A DNA stretch of 64,000 bases from Bifidobacterium merycicum DSM 6492 (GTDB taxonomy: Bacteria > Actinomycetota > Actinomycetes > Actinomycetales > Bifidobacteriaceae): the NCBI RefSeq assembly GCF_900129045.1, contig NZ_FQTX01000002.1, positions 248,001 to 312,000 on the forward strand. The letters run 5' to 3'. A model generated the notes under the pieces. That model was given only the letters and a program-made list of their open reading frames with translations, was not told where the DNA came from and searched no databases. Position numbers and translations under genes: made by a program. This document shows positions 18,092 through 26,540 of this stretch, piece after piece. Each line of letters starts with the position of its first letter. Positions within the stretch are counted from its first letter, which is position 1.

Positions 18092-20206
18092 ATGATGGGA
18101 TTCAACATCGAACGCACGAATAAGCCGTTTGTGGTCAAATCGCCGTACAAGCCGAGCGGCGACCAGCCCAAGGCCATCGAGGAACTCGCCACCCGCATCG
18201 AGAACGGCGAGAACGACGTGGTGCTCATGGGCGCCACGGGCACCGGCAAAACCGCCACCACCGCGTGGCTGATCGAACGGCTGCAACGCCCGACGCTCAT
18301 CATCGAACCGAACAAGACCCTGGCCGCGCAGCTGTGCGCCGAATTCCGCGAGCTCATGCCCGACAACGCGGTGAGCTATTTCGTCAGCTACTACGACTAC
18401 TACCAGCCGGAAGCCTACATTCCGCAGACTGATACGTATATCGAGAAGGATTCCAACATCAACGACGATGTGGAGCGTCTGCGCCATGCGGCCACCGCGA
18501 ACCTGCTCACGAGGCGTGACTGCGTGGTCGTGGCCACCGTCAGCTGCATTTACGGTTTGGGTACGCCAGAGGAGTATGCGGGGCGCATGCTGTTCCTGAG
18601 GGAAGGCGACCAGATCGAGCGCGACGATTTGTTGCGTCGCTTCGTGGACATGCAGTACAAGCGCAACGACATCGCGTTCACGCGCGGTACGTTCCGTGTG
18701 CGCGGCGACACCGTCGAAATCATCCCCGTATACGAGGAACTGGCCATCCGCATCGAATTCTTCGGCGACGAGATCGACCGTATTTCCACATTGCACCCGT
18801 TGACGGGCGACGTGATCGCCCACGAGAGCGAAGTGCATATCTTCCCGGCATCGCATTACGTGGCTGGGCCGGAACGCATGGCCCGTGCGCTGAAAAGCAT
18901 CCGCGCCGAGCTCGATGACCGCGTGGCCGAGTTGAAGAAGCAGGGCAAGGATCTGGAAGCCCAGCGTCTTTCCATGAGGACCACCTACGATCTGGAAATG
19001 CTGACCCAGGTAGGCGTGTGCTCGGGCGTGGAGAACTATTCGAGGCATTTCGACGGCCGTGCGCCGGGCACGCCGCCGCATACGCTGCTCGACTTCTTCC
19101 CCGACGATTTCCTGCTGGTCATTGACGAATCGCATGTCACCGTGCCGCAGATCGGCGCGATGTACGAGGGTGACGCGTCCCGTAAGCGCACGCTGGTCGA
19201 ACATGGGTTCCGTTTGCCGTCGGCGATGGACAATAGGCCGTTGAAATGGCCGGAATTCCTGCAGAGGGTCGGGCAGACCGTGTACCTGTCCGCCACGCCG
19301 GGCGACTATGAGATGGGGCTTTCCGACGGGGTGGTCGAGCAGATCATCCGCCCGACCGGTCTGGTCGACCCGAAGATCGAAGTGCGGCCCGTCGAAGGGC
19401 AGGTCGACGATCTGCTGGGCGAGATCAAGGCGCGTGTGGAGCGCAACGAGCGTGCGCTGGTCACCACGCTCACCAAGAAGATGGCCGAGGACCTGACGGA
19501 TTATCTGCTGGAACGCGGCATCAAGGTGGAATACCTGCATTCGGATGTGGATACGCTGCGCCGTGTGGAGCTGCTGCGTATGCTGCGCGAAGGCAAGATC
19601 GACGTGATCGTCGGCATCAACCTGCTGCGTGAGGGTCTTGATCTGCCGGAGGTTTCGCTGGTGGCGATCCTCGACGCGGATAAGGAAGGATTCCTGCGTT
19701 CCTACCGGTCACTGATCCAGACCATCGGCCGTGCCGCGCGAAACGTGGACGGCACCGTGCTCATGTATGCGGACAACATCACCGAAGCCATGCATGAGGC
19801 CATCGATGAGACGAATCGACGCCGTGAGATCCAGATCGCCTACAACAAGGAGCATGGCATTGACCCGAAGCCGTTAATCAAGAAGATCAGCGACGTGAAC
19901 GACATGCTCGCCAAGGAGGATGTGGATACGCAGACGTTGCTCGAAGGCGGTTACCGCAATGCGGGCAAGGCCGGCAACACGCATCTCGGCGTGCCAGTTC
20001 TGGACGAGGACGAGGCGAACAAGCGCCATGAGGAGATTCTCAAGGCCGGCCTGCCCGCACAGGACTTGGCGGGGCTGATCCGCCAGCTTTCCGAACAGAT
20101 GCATACTGCCGCCGAGCAGTTGCAGTTCGAGCTTGCAGCGCGTCTTCGCGATGAGATCCGCGACTTGAAGAAGGAGCTTCGCCAGATGACGGAAGCCAAT
20201 AAGTAA
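18092..20206 (+). CDS. uvrB: Excinuclease ABC subunit B
   Basis: A 704-residue nucleotide-excision-repair helicase-like protein that loads onto damage with UvrA and recruits UvrC. Walker A is [15 protein letters not shown]. The beta-hairpin region [11 protein letters not shown] and the motif with DESH are intact, as are the C-terminal helicase motifs ([16 protein letters not shown] [22 protein letters not shown]). The UVR domain at the extreme C-terminus (about 665-700) binds UvrC. AAAGGGG lies just before ATG 18092. Confidence 0.97.
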   Translation: MMGFNIERTNKPFVVKSPYKPSGDQPKAIEELATRIENGENDVVLMGATGTGKTATTAWLIERLQRPTLIIEPNKTLAAQLCAEFRELMPDNAVSYFVSYYDYYQPEAYIPQTDTYIEKDSNINDDVERLRHAATANLLTRRDCVVVATVSCIYGLGTPEEYAGRMLFLREGDQIERDDLLRRFVDMQYKRNDIAFTRGTFRVRGDTVEIIPVYEELAIRIEFFGDEIDRISTLHPLTGDVIAHESEVHIFPASHYVAGPERMARALKSIRAELDDRVAELKKQGKDLEAQRLSMRTTYDLEMLTQVGVCSGVENYSRHFDGRAPGTPPHTLLDFFPDDFLLVIDESHVTVPQIGAMYEGDASRKRTLVEHGFRLPSAMDNRPLKWPEFLQRVGQTVYLSATPGDYEMGLSDGVVEQIIRPTGLVDPKIEVRPVEGQVDDLLGEIKARVERNERALVTTLTKKMAEDLTDYLLERGIKVEYLHSDVDTLRRVELLRMLREGKIDVIVGINLLREGLDLPEVSLVAILDADKEGFLRSYRSLIQTIGRAARNVDGTVLMYADNITEAMHEAIDETNRRREIQIAYNKEHGIDPKPLIKKISDVNDMLAKEDVDTQTLLEGGYRNAGKAGNTHLGVPVLDEDEANKRHEEILKAGLPAQDLAGLIRQLSEQMHTAAEQLQFELAARLRDEIRDLKKELRQMTEANK

Positions 20207-20346
20207 GGTTCGGATAGGGCGGGTGGAAGAACGTGGGCTGGGCACAGACTCGGCGAGCATAGGGCAAGCGCGGCGGCATGCAAGTATGTTTCTCCGATTG
20301 CGGAGCGCGATGCGTGCCGTCACCGCCAGCCCGTACCATGGTGAGC

Positions 20347-21363
20347 ATGGCTGAAACCCCTCTTGCTTTTGAAATCGCCACATTCGTGGTGCTCGCATTG
20401 TTCTTCGTGGTCGATCTTTTCATTATCGGACGTAAACCACACGTCCCCTCCACCAAGGAGTGCGTGCGGCATATCGCATTCTTCATCGTCATGGCGCTGA
20501 TTTTCGGAGGGCTGATCTGGGCGTTCGCTGGTTCCAAACCTGCCATTGAATTCTATTCCGGTTGGCTCACCGAATATTCGCTGTCCATCGATAACCTGTT
20601 CGTGTTCGTCATCATCATGTCGAACTTCGCCGTGCCCAAGCAGATTCAGAAGTACGTGCTGAGCGTGGGCATCACCTTCGCGCTGATCTTCCGCGGCGTG
20701 TTCATCCTCATCGGTTCGGCGCTGATCAGCCGTTTCACTTGGGTGTTCTTCATTTTCGGCGCGTTCCTCATCTACACCGCCATCAAGCTCGTCGTGGGCG
20801 ATGACGATGACGACGAGTACAAGGAGAACGGCGTGATCCGCATGCTGCGCAAGGTCGTGCGCATCAGCGACGAATACGATGGGGAGAAGCTGCGCACCAC
20901 GCGTGACGGCGTGCGCTACTGGACCCCGATGATGATCGTGTTCCTCGCCATCGGCACCACCGATGTCATGTTCGCCTTCGATTCGATCCCCGCGATCTTC
21001 GGCCTGACCAAGGACCCGTTCATCGTGTTCACCTCCAACGTGTTCGCGCTGCTCGGCTTGCAGCAGCTGTACTTCCTGCTCGGCGCGCTACTCGACAAGC
21101 TCGTGTATCTGCCTGCCGGCCTGTCCGTCGTGCTGGGCTTTATCGGCGTGAAGCTGGTGCTGGAGGCGCTGCATGAGAACTCGTTGCCGTTCATCAACGG
21201 TGGCCAGCCGGTCGCCTGGGCGCCGGAGATTCCCACGTGGGTGTCGCTGGCCGTGATCGTTGTGGCGATCGGAGGCGCGGCGTTGCTGTCCGTGATGAAG
21301 ATGAGGCAGCTTGACGCGGCTTCCAAGGGAGCCAAGGAAGTCAAGGGAGCCAAGGAAGCGTAG
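20347..21363 (+). CDS. TerC-family integral membrane protein
   Basis: A 338-residue polytopic protein with seven or more membrane helices carrying the TerC hallmarks: SIDNLFVFVIIMSNF in helix 3 and the acidic TDVMFAFDSIPAIFG in a later helix. TerC/Alx-type proteins are linked to tellurite resistance and to manganese export. The start is set at ATG 20347, with ATG 20338 and GTG 20341 as in-frame alternatives; TACCAT just upstream could be a -10 box of a very short leader. The tail is lysine-rich with repeated KGAKE units. Confidence 0.9.
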   Translation: MAETPLAFEIATFVVLALFFVVDLFIIGRKPHVPSTKECVRHIAFFIVMALIFGGLIWAFAGSKPAIEFYSGWLTEYSLSIDNLFVFVIIMSNFAVPKQIQKYVLSVGITFALIFRGVFILIGSALISRFTWVFFIFGAFLIYTAIKLVVGDDDDDEYKENGVIRMLRKVVRISDEYDGEKLRTTRDGVRYWTPMMIVFLAIGTTDVMFAFDSIPAIFGLTKDPFIVFTSNVFALLGLQQLYFLLGALLDKLVYLPAGLSVVLGFIGVKLVLEALHENSLPFINGGQPVAWAPEIPTWVSLAVIVVAIGGAALLSVMKMRQLDAASKGAKEVKGAKEA

Positions 21364-21386
21364 GTTTTTCGCTTTCGCGCTTTTCG

Positions 21387-21416
21387 GGCGGGTCCGCGTG
21401 GGCGGGCCCGCCTTTT
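21387..21416 (+). terminator. Terminator after the TerC gene
   Basis: GGCGGGTCCGC pairs with GCGGGCCCGCC (one G-T pair) around a GTGG loop followed by TTTTCG. Confidence 0.8.
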
Positions 21417-21917
21417 CGTATGTGTGGGACGTTATTCGCGGTTGCGTGAGGCTATATGCGCGGCTTTTTGCGGGCGATGTCGACGGTGATATCGACGGAT
21501 ATGCCGTGACGAATTCGAAACGGGCATGCATGCGTAATTCGTATCAATAGGTCGAGGAATATGCGTTCGGCGAAATGGGTGAGGGGAGTGATGGACGTCA
21601 AATAAATACTGGACGAATGTTAAGGAAATGTCTATTGAATAGCGACGGAATGGCGGATGAATAGTCGATGGACTTCGTTTGCCGTGGATTTTGGACGCGG
21701 GGAAGCCGTTGCCTGCAAGTAGCGTACGGTGTTTGGTGAATCGTTGGAATAATTGGGAAACGCCGTATCGACGGCGAATATGCATATAATTGTTAGCGCT
21801 AACATAAAAATTGGATAAAACGGTGTTTGCCACAAAACACGCGAGTAAACTTGCGCGAGGAAGACAAGGTTGTCACCTTGTCCGTTGCAATAACCGCAGT
21901 AGTTAAGGAAAAGGCAT
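21417..21917 (+). promoter_or_regulatory. Long leader and promoter region of pyk
   Basis: About 500 bases without a supportable gene, markedly AT-richer in its second half. The only clear element is the palindromic operator at 21791-21804. Transcription of pyk must begin here, but no unique promoter could be picked by eye. Confidence 0.5.
21791..21804. promoter_or_regulatory. LacI-family operator upstream of pyk
   Basis: TGTTAGCGCTAACA is a perfect 14-bp palindrome with the central CG typical of LacI-family operators. In bifidobacteria a LacI-type global regulator (AraQ) is known to control central carbon genes through sites of this form. Assignment to AraQ is inference. Confidence 0.7.
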
Positions 21918-23363
21918 ATGCGTAAAGCCAAGATCGTAGATACCATCGGTCCCGCCACCGAAACCCTCGAAGGTATCACCAGCCTCGTCGAAGCTGGCAT
22001 GGACGTGGCTCGTCTGAACCGCTCCCACGGCACCCCGGAGGATCACCTCAAGGTGTACAACAACCTGCGTGCGGCTTCCAAGGCTACCGGCCGCAACGTT
22101 GCGGCCCTCGTCGACCTGCAGGGTCCGAAGATCCGTTGCGGTTGGTTCAAGAAGAACGCCGAAGGCGAGGACAAGGTCCAGCTGACCGAAGGCCAGGAAT
22201 TCATCATCACCACCGACGACATCGAAGGCGACGAGCACATCACCTCCACCACCTTCAAGGGTCTGCCGGGCGACTGCCACGCCGGTGATCCGATCCTGAT
22301 CGACGACGGCAAGGTCCGTCTGGAAGTCACCAAGGTCGAAGGCAACAACGTGCACACCAAGGTCATCGTGGCAGGCCCCGTGTCCAGCCACAAGGGCATC
22401 AACCTGCCGGGTGTCGCCGTGTCCCTGCCGGCTCTGACCGAGAAGGACGAAGAGGATCTGCGTTGGGCCATCCGCACCGGCGCCGACATCATCGCCATGT
22501 CCTTCGTGCGTTTCGCCACCGACATCGACCGCGCCCATGAGATCATGGACGAGGAAGGTCGTCGCATCCCGGTCGTCGCCAAGATCGAGAAGCCGCAGGC
22601 TCTGGAGAACCTCGAAGAGATCGTGAAGGCCTTCGACGGCATCATGGTCGCTCGCGGTGATATGGCCGTCGAGTGCCCGCTCGAAGAGGTCCCGCTGGCT
22701 ACCAAGCGCTGCATCGAGCTGGCCCGCCAGTATGCCAAGCCGGTCATCGTCGCCACCGAGGTCCTGGGCTCCATGGTGAACTCCCCGGTCCCGACCCGTG
22801 CAGAGGCTTCCGACTGCGCCAACGCCGTGCTCGACGGCGCCGACGCCACCATGACCTCCAACGAGACCGCCGTCGGCAAGTACCCGGCAGTCACCGTGAA
22901 CACCATGTCCCGCATCTCCAACTACGCCACCGAGCACGGCTTCGACCGCATCCCGAAGCTGAGCGATCTGGACATGTCCTCCACCGGCGCCGTTTCCTCC
23001 GCCGCCGTGAATCTGGCCTACAAGCTGAACGCCAAGGCCATCGTCGCCTACACCCAGACCGGTTCCACCGTGCACCGCGTCTCCCGTGAGCGTCCGTCCG
23101 TCCCGATCTTCGGCATCACCAACAACGAGCACACCTACCACTGGCTGGCTTTGAGCTGGGGCACCGAATCCTTCCTGATCGACGAGGACTACCACGACAA
23201 GTCCCGCCGTGACCTGATGGAATTCACCGACAATATCCTGAAGGAAGCCGGTAAGGTCACCGATGGCGACAAGATCGTCGTGCTGAGCTCCGCTCAGGGC
23301 GAGCACCAGCCGGGCAGCACCGACAGCATCTACGTGCACACCGTCGGCGCCAGCCAGGAGTGA
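21918..23363 (+). CDS. pyk: Pyruvate kinase
   Basis: A 481-residue glycolytic enzyme making pyruvate and ATP from PEP, the last ATP-yielding step of the bifid shunt. The start RKAKIVDTIGPAT, the substrate loop DLQGPKIR, the active-site AKIEKPQALENLEEI (catalytic lysine) and metal-site MVARGDMAVE are intact, and the C-terminal regulatory domain is full length. AAGGAAAAGG precedes ATG 21918. Strong codon bias indicates high expression. A LacI-type operator sits about 115 bases upstream. Confidence 0.97.
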   Translation: MRKAKIVDTIGPATETLEGITSLVEAGMDVARLNRSHGTPEDHLKVYNNLRAASKATGRNVAALVDLQGPKIRCGWFKKNAEGEDKVQLTEGQEFIITTDDIEGDEHITSTTFKGLPGDCHAGDPILIDDGKVRLEVTKVEGNNVHTKVIVAGPVSSHKGINLPGVAVSLPALTEKDEEDLRWAIRTGADIIAMSFVRFATDIDRAHEIMDEEGRRIPVVAKIEKPQALENLEEIVKAFDGIMVARGDMAVECPLEEVPLATKRCIELARQYAKPVIVATEVLGSMVNSPVPTRAEASDCANAVLDGADATMTSNETAVGKYPAVTVNTMSRISNYATEHGFDRIPKLSDLDMSSTGAVSSAAVNLAYKLNAKAIVAYTQTGSTVHRVSRERPSVPIFGITNNEHTYHWLALSWGTESFLIDEDYHDKSRRDLMEFTDNILKEAGKVTDGDKIVVLSSAQGEHQPGSTDSIYVHTVGASQE

Positions 23364-23438
23364 ACGCGAATTGTGCCATACGGCATGACGTCGCGGTGTT
23401 GCAATAACCGTGACGATGTGATGCGATAACGCCTCACA

Positions 23439-23498
23439 AACGCATAATGCGGGTGCCCATCTTCTCGTTAGGGGAGATGGGCACCCGCATTATGCGTT
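23439..23498. terminator. Bidirectional terminator between pyk and a convergent NUDIX gene
   Basis: A perfect 24-bp inverted repeat (arms 23439-23462 and 23475-23498) with a 12-base loop. No long T-run is present, but the position between convergent genes suits termination from both sides. Confidence 0.7.
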
Positions 23499-23661
23499 GC
23501 ATTCCGGTTATGCATATGCGATTGCTTTGCGTTTGCGCTGTGTTTGCGCTGTGTTTGCGTCTCCACACCGCCCGTTACGAATCGCACGGTGACGATGCTG
23601 CAGGCCATGCCGGCCGTTGCGGATTCCGACTGAATCGTATGCCGGAAATCAAGCGTCGGAA

Positions 23662-24276
23662 TCAGTTGTCGGAATCAGGCGAATCATGATGGTCCAGCAG
23701 ACCATCATGCAGACTCAGCAGCGCGACCAGCGACTTCGCATCGAGAATCGTGCCATTGACGACCAGCTGATGCGCCTCCTCCGGCGTCACCAATCGCAAG
23801 CCCGGACGCGGCGTTTCAGGGCCGAAATCCGAGATCTGCGTGGGAGTGAGATCGGTCGCATAGAACAGCGACGTGTACTGGGTGGAATAACCGGGCATAT
23901 CCATGATGCGCGAGAACTGCTGGATCTTTCCGGCTTTGAAACCGGCCTCCTCCTCCAACTTCCGACGGGCGATATCCATAGGGCGATCCGTATGGGACGT
24001 GCCATGCCCGCCGGGAATCTCCAGCGTCCACCGATGGGTGGAAAGACGATACTGTTCGACCAACGGAATCCTGCCGTCGTTGGTGATGGCGAGCACCCCT
24101 ACCGTGTCGCCGTGCTTCACATGGATGAAATCGCGTTCGAAAGGCTTGCCAGCCAACGAGTCGAACGCCACATGATCGATGTTGAAACAATGTGTCTGCA
24201 GAATCACCTTGCGTGACATTTCCTGAACCGGGGCGATGCGCCACGGGTCGAATCGCCGATGTGTCTTGTTGCTCAT
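23662..24276 (-). CDS. NUDIX hydrolase with altered catalytic box
   Basis: A 204-residue protein of the ADP-sugar pyrophosphatase type: EQYRLSTHRWTLEIPGG leads into the NUDIX box. The box departs from GX5EX7REUXEEXGU: it reads ARRKLEEEAGF, so lysine replaces the first glutamate of REU and the outer glutamate is absent, while the EE pair and glycine remain. Metal binding might persist, but activity on the usual substrates is uncertain. AAGGAGG lies 6 bases before the ATG. It stands alone, convergent with pyk. Confidence 0.8.
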   Translation of the reverse strand: MSNKTHRRFDPWRIAPVQEMSRKVILQTHCFNIDHVAFDSLAGKPFERDFIHVKHGDTVGVLAITNDGRIPLVEQYRLSTHRWTLEIPGGHGTSHTDRPMDIARRKLEEEAGFKAGKIQQFSRIMDMPGYSTQYTSLFYATDLTPTQISDFGPETPRPGLRLVTPEEAHQLVVNGTILDAKSLVALLSLHDGLLDHHDSPDSDN

Positions 24277-24620
24277 ACGATCCTCCTTGCGTGAGCGAAC
24301 ACTTCCATTCTACGGGTGAAACGGTTGCAGGCATTGTGAAGTAATGTGAACGGCTCTGTTTCAGTGGGGACGCGGACGGGGTGCAGCGGGGAGCGGCTGC
24401 GGACGGACGGTGATGCGCGGTAGGCGAAAGCCGGAGTCTTGGCCGGGAGCGCCGGAGACGCGACGGGCGCGTTGTTATAACATTGTCAGCATGCTCCGGC
24501 GGTTTTATGTTGAAATCATCGGTGCCGTTCGACGTTGAGCGACGCACGGTCTACTCCTTCCCGCATAACCCATATCCGCACCCATATCCACACTCAGATT
24601 TCGCAAGGAGCGTGACGGCC

Positions 24621-25706
24621 ATGCGACATTTCTCACGCGGAATGCGACGTATGCCGTGGCGTTGCGACGGTATGGCCACACGATGCGCGGTTCTCGTGCT
24701 GGTCCTGCAATTCCTTATGTTGTCCGCCTGTACGCAACGCGCGAACATCGTGAAATTCTCCGACTTCGATCTGACGGATGTGGCGATCGCGATTTCGATG
24801 AACTATCAGGTACGGAAAATCGACATCGCGGAGCAGAGGACCATCCAAGAGCGGGACAACCAGCTGCAGCTCGTATGGTATACCCCCGACCTCACGAATA
24901 TGACCACCATCAACACGAATCGGATGCACGCCATCGCCTCATGCGACGGGCAAGTGTACGGCATCAGGCGGGAAACTCCGGTTCTCGACGACGATTTTCG
25001 GCTGAGCCTCGTCGCGCTCACGCCAGACAAGCCTGTTCGGAAAACCGTGTCCGTCAACAATGAGAACCCCAGCTTCGAAGTGCATGATGCGCCCAACGGA
25101 GTACCTTGCGCGGCGGGAAGAATATTACTGCTTGAGAGTCTGATCAGTGACCCCGACGAGTCGTTCATTCCCGATGACGAGCCTGGCGACGAGCCCGATG
25201 ACGAACCCGGCGGATTGCCGCCGCTCAACGCCACGTCCACTTTCAGGGCCGTCATAAAGTGGTGGGATGTCAAAACAGGTGATATTCAGACCATACCCGT
25301 TCGTTACCCGGATGGTACGGAACTGGGCGGCGAACGCATCATGGGATTTGAGTATGATCCGTACTGTCTTGATCAGGACGGGCGGATGCTTGTTGTTGAT
25401 TCGCGGACGGGAACATTGCGAGCCGTCGATTCGCGGACGGGAACGATACTGCAGCAAATACAACCGGCGCTCATCGAAAAGGAAAACAACGGCCACTTCT
25501 ATCTCCGGGCCACGCGCGACTACGCGTTCCTGTTCTTCAACGCGGTAAGCATCGGCTCATACCTTCCGAAGCTGTTCGTCTACAGGCTCCATGATTTGAA
25601 GCCGGTGGCGGATATCACGTTCAGCCCGGCGCTGATACAGCTGATCGATAACGAGCCGAACCTGCATTTCACTGAGTTCGTGCCCAATCCAGCGATTGTG
25701 TTCTGA
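24621..25706 (+). CDS. Lipoprotein of unknown function
   Basis: A 361-residue protein starting at ATG 24621, with AAGGAG ten bases upstream. The signal peptide ends in the lipobox LSAC (about residue 36), predicting a lipid-anchored external protein. The body is beta-rich and contains an acidic run of DEPGDEPDDEP repeats (about 195-207). A duplicated VDSRTGT near residues 257-270 is encoded by a 17-base direct repeat. Repeated segments of the form WDVKTGDIQ and VDSRTG recall beta-propeller blades, but the match is weak. I do not recognise the family. Confidence 0.75.
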   Translation: MRHFSRGMRRMPWRCDGMATRCAVLVLVLQFLMLSACTQRANIVKFSDFDLTDVAIAISMNYQVRKIDIAEQRTIQERDNQLQLVWYTPDLTNMTTINTNRMHAIASCDGQVYGIRRETPVLDDDFRLSLVALTPDKPVRKTVSVNNENPSFEVHDAPNGVPCAAGRILLLESLISDPDESFIPDDEPGDEPDDEPGGLPPLNATSTFRAVIKWWDVKTGDIQTIPVRYPDGTELGGERIMGFEYDPYCLDQDGRMLVVDSRTGTLRAVDSRTGTILQQIQPALIEKENNGHFYLRATRDYAFLFFNAVSIGSYLPKLFVYRLHDLKPVADITFSPALIQLIDNEPNLHFTEFVPNPAIVF

Positions 25707-25939
25707 GGTGTATGGTGCCGGGGCGGGAGCATGGCTGTGGGCGGTGGCTCGATGGGATGGGGGGATGGGTGGCTGGTGAGGGAATGCGGGTGACTGTGGG
25801 AGACTGCGGTGAGCAGCTGTGATTGGGATGGCGGATGAGGTGCTGAATCGGGTATTGGATTGGATGCTGGCTCGGATGCTGGCAACACGGCGTTGGAATT
25901 AATCCGGATTGTGTTGTATACTGCTCAAGGTTCAGATAC

Positions 25940-26013
25940 GCCCCTGTATCCCAATTGGTAGAGGAAGCAGCCTCAAAATCTGCGCAGTGTGGGTTCGAGT
26001 CCCACCGGGGGCA
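25940..26013 (+). tRNA. tRNA-Leu (CAA), short variable loop
   Basis: 74 bases fold as a cloverleaf: acceptor GCCCCTG/CGGGGGC, D-arm with the TTGGTA loop, anticodon loop CTCAAAA (anticodon CAA), a five-base variable loop and T-arm GTGGG TTCGAGT CCCAC. One pair of the anticodon stem (C-T) is mismatched. The encoded 3' end is ACC followed by G, so CCA is not encoded. Leucine tRNAs usually have a long variable arm; this compact form is recalled from other Actinobacteria. Confidence 0.85.
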
Positions 26014-26027
26014 CCGATTCGACGAAC

Positions 26028-26061
26028 AGCCGCGGCCGGGTATTTCCCGCCGCGGCTTTTT
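26028..26061 (+). terminator. Terminator of tRNA-Leu
   Basis: AGCCGCGG and CCGCGGCT with an inner CGGG/CCCG pair form a hairpin ending in TTTTCG, 15 bases after the tRNA. Confidence 0.85.
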
Positions 26062-26540
26062 CGTTTTGGGTGCTGCATTACCGTTGCATTAGTCGGGAGG
26101 AAACGTTGCTCGGCGCGGGGCGTAGTCGGATGGCGGTCTTTGCCATGCTCGGTTTTCGTGCCGAACGGGTAAGGTTGTGAAGAGTCCGGGTCAGCTATCG
26201 TGAACGCATCCCCGTACCTTAACCCGTACGGACGTGAGTGGGCGTTGTAGGCCAGTAGTCGGCCGAAACACTGGAATGTGTGATTGCGTATCCTCATCAA
26301 GAGGCTTTGTCCTGTAGCCGACAGTAACGAATGGCTCGGGTTTGATGGGGAAAGCGGCTGATTGTTGCTTTTCCTTTTTCTTATGGAAACTCCTGATGAC
26401 CAGCGGTCGGTTCTTGAGAACACGGAAAGCGACCGTTACCACGAGATAATCCTGAAGGTGCGGCCGGGCGCCTGCTCGACCACACTATAATCAAATTCAA
26501 CCGCAATGATGTTAAACGCATCCGATAGAAGGGGGCGGTC
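26062..26540 (+). promoter_or_regulatory. Non-coding upstream region of the 801-residue gene
   Basis: About 480 bases with no supportable gene. A consensus -10 box TATAAT lies at 26486-26491, 50 bases before the GTG start, but no good -35 is visible at the right spacing. The minus-strand open frame across the tRNA is an artefact. Confidence 0.4.

Noticed and set aside
21417-21790. Riboswitch or small RNA in the pyk leader
   Set aside because: No recognisable conserved core or strong hairpin series by eye; only the operator is supported.
25932-26423. Minus-strand frame covering tRNA-Leu, with a C-terminus like GGTRTHTAQ
   Set aside because: It is the antisense of the tRNA, a well-known false protein that recurs in annotations; no ribosome binding site.
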